Assembly (NCBI RefSeq): GCF_010730575.1
Contig: NZ_AP022614.1
Span: forward strand, 4,216,001 to 4,280,000
Reading direction: 5' to 3'
Length of the DNA stretch: 64,000 nt
Origin: Mycobacterium parmense
GTDB taxonomy: Bacteria > Actinomycetota > Actinomycetes > Mycobacteriales > Mycobacteriaceae
Shown: in pieces, positions 1-7,773 of the stretch
How the letters are laid out: each line of letters begins with the position of its first letter
Position numbering within the stretch: position 1 is the first letter of the stretch
Program-made: the position numbers and the translations under genes
Notes under the pieces: model-generated
Seen by the model: the letters and a program-made list of their open reading frames with translations, nothing else
The model's database searches: none
Told to the model about the DNA's origin: nothing

Positions 1-1006
1 TCGACACCTTGCCGTCGTACTCGGCGAGGTAGTAGTTGCGCTGGATCACCCAGTAGGCGACCGCCAGCCCGCCGAACACCAACAGCAGCGCCAGCGTGGC
101 GACGATGGCCATGCGCTGCCGGGACCAACGCGGCCGATTGGGAACCTGCTCTTGCGGCGCAACGCGTTTGGCGGTCTCGTCGCGCGGCCGGATGGCCGAG
201 GCGCGGCCCGCGGACGTGTTGGGCAGGGTGGTCAGCTGGTCGTCGTCGCCCGAGACGGCGCCGGCGAGGATCGGCTGGGTCTGGCCGTAGTCGTAGTCGA
301 CGACGTCGGCGACCACCACGGTCACGTTGTCGGGGCCGCCGCCGCGCAAGGCAAGCTCGATCAACCTGTAGGCGGCCTCGGCCACGTCGGGGATCTGCAG
401 CGCCTCGAGGATGGTCTCGTCACTGACCGGGTCGGACAATCCATCCGAGCACAGCAGGTAGCGGTCACCGGCGCGGGCTTCCCGCATGGTCAGGGTGGGC
501 TCCACCTCGTGCCCGGTCAGCGCGCGCATGATCAGCGACCGCTGCGGGTGGCTGTGCGCCTCCTCCCGGGTGATGCGCCCCTCGTCGACCAGGGTCTGGA
601 CGAACGTGTCGTCCTTGGTGATCTGCGTCAGTTCGCCGTCGCGCAGCAGGTAGCCGCGCGAATCGCCGATGTGCACCAAGCCGATCCGGTCGCCCGCGAA
701 CAGGATCGCCGTGAGCGTGGTGCCCATGCCCTCGAGCTCGGGCTCCGCCTCGACCTGCGCGGCGATGGCCGAGTTGCCGGAACGCACGGCGGCGTCGAGC
801 TTGGCGAGCAGGTCACCGCCGGGTTCGTCGTCGTCGAGGTGCGCCAGGGCGGCGATCACCAGCTGGGAAGCCACCTCGCCGGCGGCGTGGCCGCCCATGC
901 CGTCGGCCAGGGCGAGCAGCCGGGCGCCGGCGTACACGGAGTCTTCGTTGTTGGCGCGCACCAGGCCACGATCACTGCGGGCGGCATATCGAAGAACCAG
1001 GGTCAC
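1..1006 (-). CDS. pstP: PP2C-type Ser/Thr phosphatase PstP (3' end cut by the window edge)
   Basis: Metal-dependent PP2C phosphatase that reverses phosphorylation by the PknA/PknB kinases of the growth and division machinery. The first 335 residues are visible. They open with TLVLRYAARSDRG and carry the PP2C metal and phosphate motifs: RSDRGLVRANNED, LADGMGGHAAGE, GMGTTLTAILF, HIGDSRGYLLRDG, CSDGLSDPVSDE and GGGPDNVTVVVADV. An Arg-rich juxtamembrane stretch and one membrane helix (about residues 300-322) follow, with the start of the extracytoplasmic tail at the edge. The GTG start overlaps the fhaB stop (GTGA), so the two are translationally coupled. The family is about 500 residues long, so the outer Pro-rich tail is missing only because the window ends. 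In mycobacteria rodA, pbpA, pknA and pknB normally follow. Confidence 0.96.
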   Translation of the reverse strand, partial: MTLVLRYAARSDRGLVRANNEDSVYAGARLLALADGMGGHAAGEVASQLVIAALAHLDDDEPGGDLLAKLDAAVRSGNSAIAAQVEAEPELEGMGTTLTAILFAGDRIGLVHIGDSRGYLLRDGELTQITKDDTFVQTLVDEGRITREEAHSHPQRSLIMRALTGHEVEPTLTMREARAGDRYLLCSDGLSDPVSDETILEALQIPDVAEAAYRLIELALRGGGPDNVTVVVADVVDYDYGQTQPILAGAVSGDDDQLTTLPNTSAGRASAIRPRDETAKRVAPQEQVPNRPRWSRQRMAIVATLALLLVFGGLAVAYWVIQRNYYLAEYDGKVS

Positions 1007-1470
1007 GGGCGCAACTCGATCGCTGTTTTGCCGATGCGAATCGGGGTTCCCATCGGAACTCGTACCGCCGTCGTCACCTTCGCCCTGTCGAGGTATGTAC
1101 CGTTCGTCGATCCTAGATCCTCGACGTACCATTCCGAACCGCGCTGGGACAGCCGGGCGTGCCGCGTCGAGGCGTAGTCGTCGGTGAGCACCAGGGTCGA
1201 GTCGTCGGCGCGCCCGATCAGCACGGGCTGACCGCTGAGCGTGATCCGTGCGCCGGCCAGGGACCCCTCGGTCACGACCAGGTAGCGGGCGGCATGCCGG
1301 CGGTCACGCGACGGCAGCAGCGTGCTGCGCAGCGTCAGGCCGCGGCGCACCATCACGGCGCCGGTGGGCGCGTAGATGTCGGTCCGCAGGATCCGCAGCA
1401 CGGACCAGATGAATACCCAGAGCAGCATCAAAAACCCGGCACGCGTCAGCTGCAGTACCAGTCCCTGCAT
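1003..1470 (-). CDS. fhaB: Membrane-anchored FHA protein FhaB (FipA)
   Basis: Phosphothreonine-binding adaptor of the division/wall-synthesis kinase cluster, 155 residues, the same length as the M. tuberculosis protein. The N-terminus MQGLVLQLTRAG leads into one membrane helix (about residues 8-28). The C-terminal half is a complete FHA domain: VLIGRADDSTLVLTDDYASTRHARLS contains the Gly-Arg and Ser-x-x-His phosphopeptide-binding positions, and LGSTNGTYLD carries the conserved Asn-Gly. An upstream in-frame ATG would add about 23 residues, but MQGLV matches the family start. It lies between fhaA (126 bases upstream) and pstP (4-base overlap). M. tuberculosis FhaB is known to bind phosphorylated FtsZ and FtsQ; that role is transferred by homology. 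Confidence 0.95.
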   Translation of the reverse strand: MQGLVLQLTRAGFLMLLWVFIWSVLRILRTDIYAPTGAVMVRRGLTLRSTLLPSRDRRHAARYLVVTEGSLAGARITLSGQPVLIGRADDSTLVLTDDYASTRHARLSQRGSEWYVEDLGSTNGTYLDRAKVTTAVRVPMGTPIRIGKTAIELRP

Positions 1471-1596
1471 CCGGCGGTCCTTTCCGTCCTGACGGCGTGC
1501 CCCGATCACCCGTGGAATCGAGCACATCGGCAACGTCACGATACTTGGACGGCCGTCGACACGGGGCGAAGCCGGGCAGCGTTGAGCCCAGTGGGT

Positions 1597-3321
1597 TTAG
1601 TGGATGCGGACGATGATCTCCGAGTGCCCGAGGCGGATCACGTCACCGTCGGCCAGCTGCCATTCCTGCACCGGCGCGTTGTTGACCGTGGTGCCGTTGG
1701 TCGAGTTGAGGTCGGAGAGCAGCGCGACCTGCCCGTCCCAGCGGATCTCCAGGTGACGCCGGGACACCCCGGTGTCCGGCAGCCGGAACTGGGCGTCCTG
1801 ACCGCGGCCGATGATGTTCGAGCCGTCGCGCAGCTGGTAGGTGCGGCCGCTGCCGTCGTCGAGCTGCAGCGTCACGGACGTCCCGGCGCCGCCGTAGCCG
1901 CCCGGGCCGTAGCCGCCGTAGCCGCCGCCCGCCGGCTGACCGTAATCGGCGGGCTGACCGTATTCGGGTTGCTGGCCGTAGTCGGCGGGCTGACCGTATT
2001 CGGGCTGCTGGCCGTAGTCGTAGTCACGCCCGCCGGGCTCCGCGTAGCCGGCGCCCTGGCCGGGATATCCGCCGCCGGGGACGCTTTCGGCGTACTGGGT
2101 GTACTCGCCCTGCCCGTAGTCCTGCCGGCCGTATCCGCCGCCCTGCTGGTAGCCCTGCTCGTAGCCGCCCTGCTCGGGGTATGCGGGCCGTTGCTCCGGC
2201 GGTGCGTAGCCCGCCTCCTCGGGGCGGCCGGGGGCGCGTCCGTACTCGCCGTAGCCGCCCTCGTATCCGCCATAACCCTGCTGTCCGCCGGGCTGGCCGC
2301 CGGGAACGCCAGCCGGGGGGCCGCCGGGAGGGCCGCTGGGAGGGCCGCTGGGAGGGCTGTAGCCGCCGCCTTGGCGGTACCCCTGGTCGTAGCCCTGTCC
2401 GCTGTAGCCGGCCGGGGCCGCGGGCCGCTGGTCGTACGACGGCGGATAGGCGCCCTGTCCCTGTTCGGGGTAGCCGCGTTGATCCGGATATCCGCCCGCT
2501 TCCGGGTAACCGCGCTGGTCGGGGTAGCCGCGTTGGTCCTGAGGGTATCCGCCGCGCTGGTCGGGGTAGCCACCCTGCTCCGGGTAGCCACCCTGCTCCG
2601 GGTAGCCACCCTGCTCCGGGTAGCCGCCCTGGTCGGGGTGCCTGGGCGGCGGGTAACCCTGCTGCGGTGGGTAGCCAGCCTGTTCGGCGGGATAGCCCCC
2701 GTGTTCGGCGGGATAGCCGCCACGGGTACCGGGTCCGCCCTGCTGCTCGGGTCCGCCTCGCTGCTCCTCTTGCGGACGCGCGTAGCGCTCGTCGTAGTAC
2801 TCGTCACCGGGGCGGCCCGGCCCCTGAGCCCCGCTGTAGCTCGAATTGTCAGTCATTGGTGCTACTCCTCGTTCTGCGCCGAACGCATTATTTGATTGTG
2901 GCCGGACGCGATCGTCGACCGTCGGGCGGGGCTGGACATCGGGGTTGACAGCACCGCGGGCGCGGTACTGGCCGGTATGCAGGTCCGTCGACTGCTCGAA
3001 CCGGACGACCACCTCACCATACGTTTGCCACCCCTGTTCATGGATGTAGTCGGCCAAGTACCTGGCGAATGCGCTCGAGGTGAGATCCGGGTCGGCCCCC
3101 ACCTTCTCGAAGTCGTGCCTACCGAGGGTAATGATGTATTCGTTGGGGGCCAAAAGGCGATTTCCGTGCAGCGCGTGCACACCGTCGTCGGCTTCGCGGC
3201 GCAGGAGCGCCTCTACCTCTTGCGGAACGATCGATCCGCCGAAAACCCGGGCGAACGCGTTGTCGACGGTCGCCTCGAGCCGGCGTTCGATCCTCGCCGC
3301 CAGCCCCCGATGGCTACTCAT
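1597..3321 (-). CDS. fhaA: FHA protein FhaA with low-complexity Tyr/Gly/Pro linker
   Basis: Scaffold protein of 574 residues that in M. tuberculosis binds phosphorylated MviN (MurJ-like lipid II flippase) and PknB. The start MSSHRGLAARIERRLE begins the conserved DUF3662/FhaA N-terminal domain (residues 1 to about 135; EVEALLRREADDG, RLLAPNEYIITL, VVVRFEQS). A linker of roughly 330 residues follows, made of Gly-Tyr-Pro-(Glu/Asp)-Gln repeats. The C-terminal FHA domain (about 480-574) has IIGRGQDAQFRLPDTGVSRRH and LNSTNGTTVN, with the phosphothreonine-contacting Arg, Ser and Asn-Gly. It is longer than the 527-residue H37Rv protein because of the linker. A longer in-frame extension to 3561 exists but would run almost into the divergent tRNA and lacks family similarity. 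First gene of the fhaA-fhaB-pstP run. Confidence 0.95.
   Translation of the reverse strand: MSSHRGLAARIERRLEATVDNAFARVFGGSIVPQEVEALLRREADDGVHALHGNRLLAPNEYIITLGRHDFEKVGADPDLTSSAFARYLADYIHEQGWQTYGEVVVRFEQSTDLHTGQYRARGAVNPDVQPRPTVDDRVRPQSNNAFGAERGVAPMTDNSSYSGAQGPGRPGDEYYDERYARPQEEQRGGPEQQGGPGTRGGYPAEHGGYPAEQAGYPPQQGYPPPRHPDQGGYPEQGGYPEQGGYPEQGGYPDQRGGYPQDQRGYPDQRGYPEAGGYPDQRGYPEQGQGAYPPSYDQRPAAPAGYSGQGYDQGYRQGGGYSPPSGPPSGPPGGPPAGVPGGQPGGQQGYGGYEGGYGEYGRAPGRPEEAGYAPPEQRPAYPEQGGYEQGYQQGGGYGRQDYGQGEYTQYAESVPGGGYPGQGAGYAEPGGRDYDYGQQPEYGQPADYGQQPEYGQPADYGQPAGGGYGGYGPGGYGGAGTSVTLQLDDGSGRTYQLRDGSNIIGRGQDAQFRLPDTGVSRRHLEIRWDGQVALLSDLNSTNGTTVNNAPVQEWQLADGDVIRLGHSEIIVRIH
2564..2617. repeat. 18-bp perfect tandem repeat, 3 copies, inside fhaA
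   Basis: Three identical 18-base units beginning gggtagccaccctgctcc at 2564, 2582 and 2600, followed by a degenerate fourth. On the coding strand each unit adds one six-residue Gly-Tyr-Pro-Glu-Gln-Gly turn to the FhaA linker. Being a multiple of three, gain or loss keeps frame, so linker length should vary between strains. Confidence 0.9.
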
Positions 3322-3574
3322 GTTCAGCCGTCGCCCGCACGTGCCCCGGCATCTCGGCGACTCCCGGCAAACAACTCCCCCACGTTTTGTGTCACCCCAG
3401 CATGGTATCGGCAGACCACGAATCCGTGGCAGCCCGTGAGCGGTGAGCACTTCGTGTCCGCGCAGATCAGCATCGGTCGGGCGCGCTGGTGTGCGGCGGC
3501 GGGCGCTTATGCCGCCCACGGGCCCGTTGGGGGATGCGGCTATTAGAGTGATATGGTCCATCGGTCGTTTTCCC

Positions 3575-3657
3575 GGGCGAGTGGCGGAATGGCAGACGCG
3601 CTGGCTTCAGGTGCCAGTGTCCTTCGGGACGTGGGGGTTCAAGTCCCCCTTCGCCCA
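3575..3657 (+). tRNA. leuT: tRNA-Leu (anticodon CAG)
   Basis: An 83-base class II tRNA. The acceptor stem GGGCGAG (3575-3581) pairs with TTCGCCC (3650-3656) with one G-U, followed by discriminator A. The anticodon arm CTGGC-TT-CAG-GT-GCCAG places CAG at 3608-3610. The long variable arm GTCC-TTC-GGGAC is typical of tRNA-Leu, and the T arm GGGGG-TTCAAGT-CCCCC is intact. CCA is not encoded (ACG follows). It reads CUG, the commonest Leu codon in these genes. It stands in the same position, upstream of fhaA, as leuT in M. tuberculosis. Confidence 0.97.
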
Positions 3658-4013
3658 CGTCGAGCGGTTCCACGAACCGCAGGCATTGAGGTCACGGACT
3701 CGCAAGAGGCCGTGGCCTCCGTGGTTTGGTGGCCATTCCCATGCCCGATCGGCGCGCTGGGACAGGAACCTGTCACGCGAAATCCCTTGTCGGCCAAGGC
3801 GGCACAATACCGACAGACGAGACCACCGAGTGCTTGCCACGGACGTCCAGCGTGGCGTGCGCCCGGTCGGCCGGCCACCCAGGCTCGCAGAGCCGACCGC
3901 CCAGCGTCGTGGAACCGACGCGGACTTCGAACGCGGGGTTGCGGCAATTCGTCGGGCAGGTCGCCGCGGAGTAACAGTTTGGCCTCCTGTCGCGCCGCGC
4001 ACACAATGTCTGG
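3658..4013. other. 356-bp spacer between tRNA-Leu and the P450 gene
   Basis: No coding sequence with family resemblance and no copy of the tRNA 3' end that would mark an integrated element were found in the spacer. It may hold the P450 promoter, but no convincing -10/-35 pair was identified. Confidence 0.5.
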
Positions 4014-5276
4014 ATGGCGACCGCGTCCACCGGGCAGGCCGAACCCCACGAGCTGCTGACCCGGCTGATGGACCCGGCCAACCGGGCCGACCCCTACCCC
4101 CTTCTTGCGCAGTTTCGCGACCGACCGCCGCTGTTGCTGCCCGACATGAATGTCGCGGTCTTCTCCACATACCGTGATTGCGACGAGGTCCTGCGTCATC
4201 CCGCGTCGAGCAGCGACCGAACCAAGTCGACAATGGGCCAGCGCCTGCTGAAGGGCGTGCGCAACCCGGACTCGTTTCGGCCGCCGGGGTTTCTGTTCAT
4301 GGACCCGCCCGACCACACCCGGCTGCGCCAGCTGGTCGGCAAGGCCTTCGCGCCGAAGGTGGTGAGCGGATTGCAGGCCGAAATCGGCGCGCTGGTCGAC
4401 GGCCTGCTCGACCGGATCGCCGAAAAGGGCCGGTTCAACGCCGTCGAGGACTTCTCCTACCCGCTGCAGGTGTCGGTGATCTGCCGGCTGCTGGGCGTAC
4501 CGATCGAGGACGAGCCGCAGTTCAGCGACGCGACGGCTCAACTGGCCCAGTCGATGGACCCCTTCGTCGTGTTCACCGGCTCGCTGCCCAGCGGATTCGA
4601 GGAGCAGCCGTCGCTGCGCAGGCTGGCCTCCTTCTTGCGGGCCAGCCGGTGGAGCCGCGAATACTTCCACGACCTGATCGAGGAACGCCGGTCTCAGGCC
4701 CGGGAGGACTTCATCTCCGGCCTGATAGCGGTGGAGGAGTCCGGCGACCAGCTGACCGAGGACGAGATCATCGCCACCTGCATGATGCTGCTCATCGCGG
4801 GTCACGAGACCACGGTCAACCTCATCGCGAACGCTATCTTGGTGATGCTGCGCGAACCGGTCCACTGGAAGGTTTTGAGCGCCGACCCCGGCCGGGCGGC
4901 GGCGATCGTCGAGGAGACCATGCGCTACGACCCGCCCGTGCAGGTGGTCGGCCGAACCGCCGCCGCCGACATGACGATCGGGGGCGTCGAGATACCCGCG
5001 GGCGACGCGATGATGCTGCTGCTGGCGGCGGCTCAGCGCGACCCGGCCGAGTTCGACCGGCCCGACACTTTCGAGCCCGATCGAAAGGCGTTGCGGCACT
5101 TGGGATTCAGCCGCGGCATTCACTACTGCCTGGGTGCGCCGCTGGCGCGGCTGGTGGCCGGAATGGCGCTCTCGGCCGTGACGGCGCGTTTCCCGGCCGC
5201 CCGGTTGGACGGCGAGCCGCAGTACAAAGCGAACCTCGCGCTGCGCGGCATGTCGGATCTCCCGGTCACGACGTAG
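4014..5276 (+). CDS. Cytochrome P450
   Basis: Soluble bacterial-type P450 of 420 residues that would hydroxylate a hydrophobic substrate using electrons from a ferredoxin. The I-helix oxygen-activation motif AGHETT is at about 262-267, the K-helix Glu-x-x-Arg at 302-305 (EETMRYDPP), and the haem-binding loop FSRGIHYCLG has its ligand at Cys372. The early motif PPGFLFMDPPDHTRLRQLV is also typical. Length is normal and all signature residues are present. No ferredoxin or reductase gene adjoins it, so redox partners must come from elsewhere. It sits between tRNA-Leu and a convergent GNAT gene, where M. tuberculosis has a different gene (Rv0021c). The CYP subfamily cannot be assigned by eye. Confidence 0.93.
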   Translation: MATASTGQAEPHELLTRLMDPANRADPYPLLAQFRDRPPLLLPDMNVAVFSTYRDCDEVLRHPASSSDRTKSTMGQRLLKGVRNPDSFRPPGFLFMDPPDHTRLRQLVGKAFAPKVVSGLQAEIGALVDGLLDRIAEKGRFNAVEDFSYPLQVSVICRLLGVPIEDEPQFSDATAQLAQSMDPFVVFTGSLPSGFEEQPSLRRLASFLRASRWSREYFHDLIEERRSQAREDFISGLIAVEESGDQLTEDEIIATCMMLLIAGHETTVNLIANAILVMLREPVHWKVLSADPGRAAAIVEETMRYDPPVQVVGRTAAADMTIGGVEIPAGDAMMLLLAAAQRDPAEFDRPDTFEPDRKALRHLGFSRGIHYCLGAPLARLVAGMALSAVTARFPAARLDGEPQYKANLALRGMSDLPVTT

Positions 5277-5291
5277 CCGGCCGCCCCGGCT
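5275..5291. terminator. Possible short hairpin between convergent P450 and GNAT genes
   Basis: AGCCGG (5275-5280) and CCGGCT (5286-5291) form a 6-bp stem with a 5-base loop that overlaps both stop codons. There is no T-tract. It could terminate in both directions but may be fortuitous in GC-rich DNA. Confidence 0.35.
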
Positions 5292-5622
5292 AACGGGTCC
5301 GCAACCACCTGTGCACGTCGGGCGTGACGGGGTCGGTGATGTCATCGAATTCCGGGTGCTTCTTGAGTACCGTGCCGATCATCGAACACACCGGGACAAT
5401 CCGCTTGCCTTCCGCGCGGGACTCGTTGAGCGCCTCCTCGACCAGGATGGTCGCCAGCCCCCGGCCGCCGAAGCTCGAATCGATCTCGGTGTGGTAGAAC
5501 ACGCGCTGGCCGTCCCGGTCGGCGAAGTCGGCGAGGCCGACGGTCTGCCCCTCGACGGCGATTACGTAGCGGCCTTCCTCCGCGGTGACGGTCGCTTCGG
5601 CACCGGTCTTGTCGGCGGTCAT
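5290..5622 (-). CDS. Small GNAT-fold N-acetyltransferase
   Basis: 110-residue protein of the short GNAT type (Acetyltransf_CG/YjdJ-like), which is a minimal acetyl-CoA binding fold. YVIAVEGQTVGLADF forms the first strands, RVFYHTEIDSSFGGRGLATILVEEAL is the acetyl-CoA pyrophosphate loop region (a Gly-Gly-Arg-Gly-Leu variant of Q/RxxGxG/A), and IVPVCSMIGTVLKKHPEF completes the fold. The ATG is preceded by agagagg, a good ribosome-binding site. Substrate is unknown; members have been linked to small-molecule or protein acetylation without clear assignment. The acyl-CoA dehydrogenase gene lies 59 bases upstream on the same strand, so they may be co-transcribed. Confidence 0.85.
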   Translation of the reverse strand: MTADKTGAEATVTAEEGRYVIAVEGQTVGLADFADRDGQRVFYHTEIDSSFGGRGLATILVEEALNESRAEGKRIVPVCSMIGTVLKKHPEFDDITDPVTPDVHRWLRTR

Positions 5623-5681
5623 GTCGTTTCCTCTCTTCTCGGTCTTCGCGTGGCTGTCGCGATGCAGCACTCCCCCGCCGG

Positions 5682-7064
5682 CTAGTTGCCGGGCGGTCGC
5701 AGGACCTTCATCGCCAACCGCATGACGGGCTCGGGAACCCGATCCTTGGCGGACAGCGCCGCGTCGGCGGCGCGGGAGCGCAGCGGCGTGCCCCGGCCGA
5801 AGTAGCGGTTCAGCGGGCCCCCGGAGGGCTCGAGCATGACATGCAGCGGCGGGGTGTCCACGCTGGCGCCCAGCGCGTTGGCGATGACCATCCGCTGAAT
5901 CTCGCTGGTGCCTTCGAAGATGGTGTACAGCTTGGCATCCCGATACCACTTCTCCACCGGGTGATCGGTGATGTAACCCCAGCCGCCCATGGTCTGGATC
6001 GCTCGTTCGGTGGCTTTGACGGCCACCTCGCTGGCCGCCATCTTCGACATGGAGCCCTCTCCCCGCTCGAACGGGATGTTGTTGGCCGCCATCCACGACG
6101 CGCGATAGGTCAGCAGGCGCGCGGCGTCGATCTGGGTGGCAAGCTCAGCCAGCGGGAACGCGATTCCTTGGTTGTTGATGATCGGAGCGCCGAACGCCTC
6201 GCGCTCGGTGGCGTAGGCCGTCGCGTACTCCAAAGCGGCGCGGGCAATCCCGATCGCCTGGGCCGCCACCATCGGGCGGGTCTGTTCGAAGGTGCCCAGC
6301 GTCGCCGATCCGGACCGGTGCCCACCCGCGACGAGCTCGCGGGCCTTCGCCAGCTTGTGTTCCAACTTCTCCTCGCCGCCGAGCAGATTCTCGCCCGGGA
6401 TCCGGACTCCCTCGAACAGCAACTCGGCGGTGTGCGAGGCGCGGCAGCCCAGCTTGTCGAGCTTCCGCAGCGTCTTGAGGCCGGCTGTCCCCCCGGGCAC
6501 CACGAACAGCGCCTGCCCGCGGTGGCCGAGCTCCTCGTCGACCACCGCGTTGACCACGTGCACGTTGGCGATGCCGCCGTTGCCGATCCACATCTTGTGA
6601 CCGTCGAGGATCCAGTCGTCACCGTCGCGGCGCGCGCGGGTCCGCAGATTGCGCACGTCGCTGCCGCCCTCGGGTTCCGAGATCGCCAGCGCGGCCAGCT
6701 TGAGATCGCCCGGCGTCCCGAAACATTCGGGCGCCCACTGCAGCATCTGCTCGGGCGACGCGGCCTGACCGATCGCCGACAGGGCCAGCGCCGGCATGAC
6801 GATCGCCAGGCCGATGCCGGCACAACCCCAGAACAGCTCCTCCATGAACATCGGCAGGGACATCCCGGTCGGATCGCCGATCAGATCGCGGTAGAACAGC
6901 GGGCTGTAGAAACCCTGCCGGGCGGCTTCCTCGAGCACCGGCCAGGGAAACTCCTGGCGTTGGTCGTAGTCGAGAGCCACCGGGCGGACGACGGACTCGG
7001 CGAACTCGTGCGTGCGACGGGCCAGGTCGTGCTGTGCCGCCGTGGGTGTCAGGTCGAACGTCAT
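5682..7064 (-). CDS. Acyl-CoA dehydrogenase family protein
   Basis: FAD-dependent alpha,beta-dehydrogenation of an acyl-CoA, 460 residues. Domain order is normal: N-terminal helical domain (QHDLARRTHEFAESVVRPVA), central beta domain (LAALAISEPEGGSDVRNLRTRA and WILDGHKMWIGNGG), and C-terminal four-helix domain (REAFGAPIINNQGIAFPLAE, QTMGGWGYITDHPVEKWYRDAK). The catalytic base is probably Glu384 in YTIFEGTSEIQR. The last 60 or so residues, rich in Arg and Pro, extend beyond the usual end. No signal peptide. In the context of the P450 and GNAT genes it may act in lipid or sterol side-chain catabolism, but nothing here fixes its substrate. Confidence 0.93.
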   Translation of the reverse strand: MTFDLTPTAAQHDLARRTHEFAESVVRPVALDYDQRQEFPWPVLEEAARQGFYSPLFYRDLIGDPTGMSLPMFMEELFWGCAGIGLAIVMPALALSAIGQAASPEQMLQWAPECFGTPGDLKLAALAISEPEGGSDVRNLRTRARRDGDDWILDGHKMWIGNGGIANVHVVNAVVDEELGHRGQALFVVPGGTAGLKTLRKLDKLGCRASHTAELLFEGVRIPGENLLGGEEKLEHKLAKARELVAGGHRSGSATLGTFEQTRPMVAAQAIGIARAALEYATAYATEREAFGAPIINNQGIAFPLAELATQIDAARLLTYRASWMAANNIPFERGEGSMSKMAASEVAVKATERAIQTMGGWGYITDHPVEKWYRDAKLYTIFEGTSEIQRMVIANALGASVDTPPLHVMLEPSGGPLNRYFGRGTPLRSRAADAALSAKDRVPEPVMRLAMKVLRPPGN

Positions 7065-7200
7065 GGCAGCGCCCTCTGCGTCTCGTTACGCGGCTTGTTC
7101 TCACGCCGCCGCGCGGCCTGAATCGTCGCCGCTGGGTCGACAGACTCGGTCCTTGCCGAGCCGGACTACCCCGTTGACGGGCTCAGCAAACGGCGGCGGG

Positions 7201-7617
7201 TCAGGCCGCCGAACGCGGTCCGACCTGCGCGATCGGCAGGTGCAGCACGACGGCCGTCGCCGGGACCGCGTCGTCTTCGCGACGTTCCAGCAGCGCCGCA
7301 TTCTCGGGCAGCTGACGCGAATTGATCTCGCCGGTGGCGATGCGCCGCAGTACCTCGTGGGCACGGGCAAGTTGGTCGCGCTTGCGGTACTGACCGCCGG
7401 GCAGCTTCACCCCGGCCCACACGCCGTACTCCTCGCGGTGCGTGACGGCGTGCTGGGCGCATCGGCGCTGCTGTGCCAATGGGCAGCGGCGCAGGCACTG
7501 GATCCGCGCCTCGGTGGCCGACCGCTCGTAGGCGCGCGCCTTCGCCGCGCCGTCGCCACCGTCGTCGTCCGGGTAGCCGAACCACAATTCCGGGTTGGTC
7601 GCGCAGGGGTGTCCCAT
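7201..7617 (-). CDS. whiB5: WhiB-family Fe-S regulator, WhiB5 type
   Basis: 138-residue WhiB protein predicted to bind a [4Fe-4S] cluster and act with the principal sigma factor. Ligands are Cys5, Cys41, Cys45 and Cys53. The spacing Cys-x3-Cys-x7-Cys is the unusual one described for WhiB5, not the common x2/x5. The turn motif is EYGVWAGVKLPGG, followed by a basic segment (QYRKRDQLARAH) for DNA contact. The start MGHPC gives a length near that of M. tuberculosis WhiB5 (139). It is divergent from the XRE regulator gene with only 145 bases between, as in M. tuberculosis (Rv0022c/Rv0023), so the shared region probably controls both. Confidence 0.92.
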   Translation of the reverse strand: MGHPCATNPELWFGYPDDDGGDGAAKARAYERSATEARIQCLRRCPLAQQRRCAQHAVTHREEYGVWAGVKLPGGQYRKRDQLARAHEVLRRIATGEINSRQLPENAALLERREDDAVPATAVVLHLPIAQVGPRSAA

Positions 7618-7642
7618 GTCGGTCTCCTCGATCTGGCTGTCA

Positions 7643-7707
7643 AACGTAGACGGAAGCGTATAGCAACAGCGCCGGGCTCGGCAAGAGAAACGTGATGGAA
7701 ACGTATA
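7643..7707. promoter_or_regulatory. Paired direct repeats in the whiB5/XRE divergent promoter
   Basis: The words aacgtagacggaagcgtata (7643-7662) and aacgtgatggaaacgtata (7689-7707) are near-identical direct repeats about 46 bases apart, sharing GGAA(G/A)CGTATA. A related word, gagacgtatattctc, lies at 8165-8179 inside the XRE gene. Position between two regulator genes suggests operator sites for one of them. This is inference; no binding data are available. Confidence 0.55.
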
Positions 7708-7733
7708 TCCGCTGGCCGCCGCCCGCGGCTGTG

Positions 7734-7773
7734 TAATATCCGCCGTATGGCCGGAGCGTGCGGTGAGCCGTGA
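7734..7773 (+). promoter_or_regulatory. Candidate -10 box with leaderless upstream mini-ORF before the XRE gene
   Basis: TAATAT at 7734-7739 fits the mycobacterial -10 rule TANNNT. Seven bases later stands an ATG (7747), the spacing of leaderless transcripts. It opens an 8-codon frame (Met-Ala-Gly-Ala-Cys-Gly-Glu-Pro) ending in TGA at 7771-7773, overlapping out of frame the GTG start of the XRE gene at 7763. The mini-ORF itself contains GGAG (7752-7755), placed correctly as ribosome-binding site for the downstream gene. It could couple or attenuate translation. Confidence 0.45.

Noticed and set aside
152..2895. Long plus-strand open frames across pstP, fhaB and fhaA
   Set aside because: They are antisense shadows of GC-rich genes: His/Val/Gly-rich translations without motifs, while the minus strand gives exact family matches.
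3639..5345. 568-codon minus-strand frame opposite the P450
   Set aside because: No recognisable motif, and the plus strand has every P450 signature residue.
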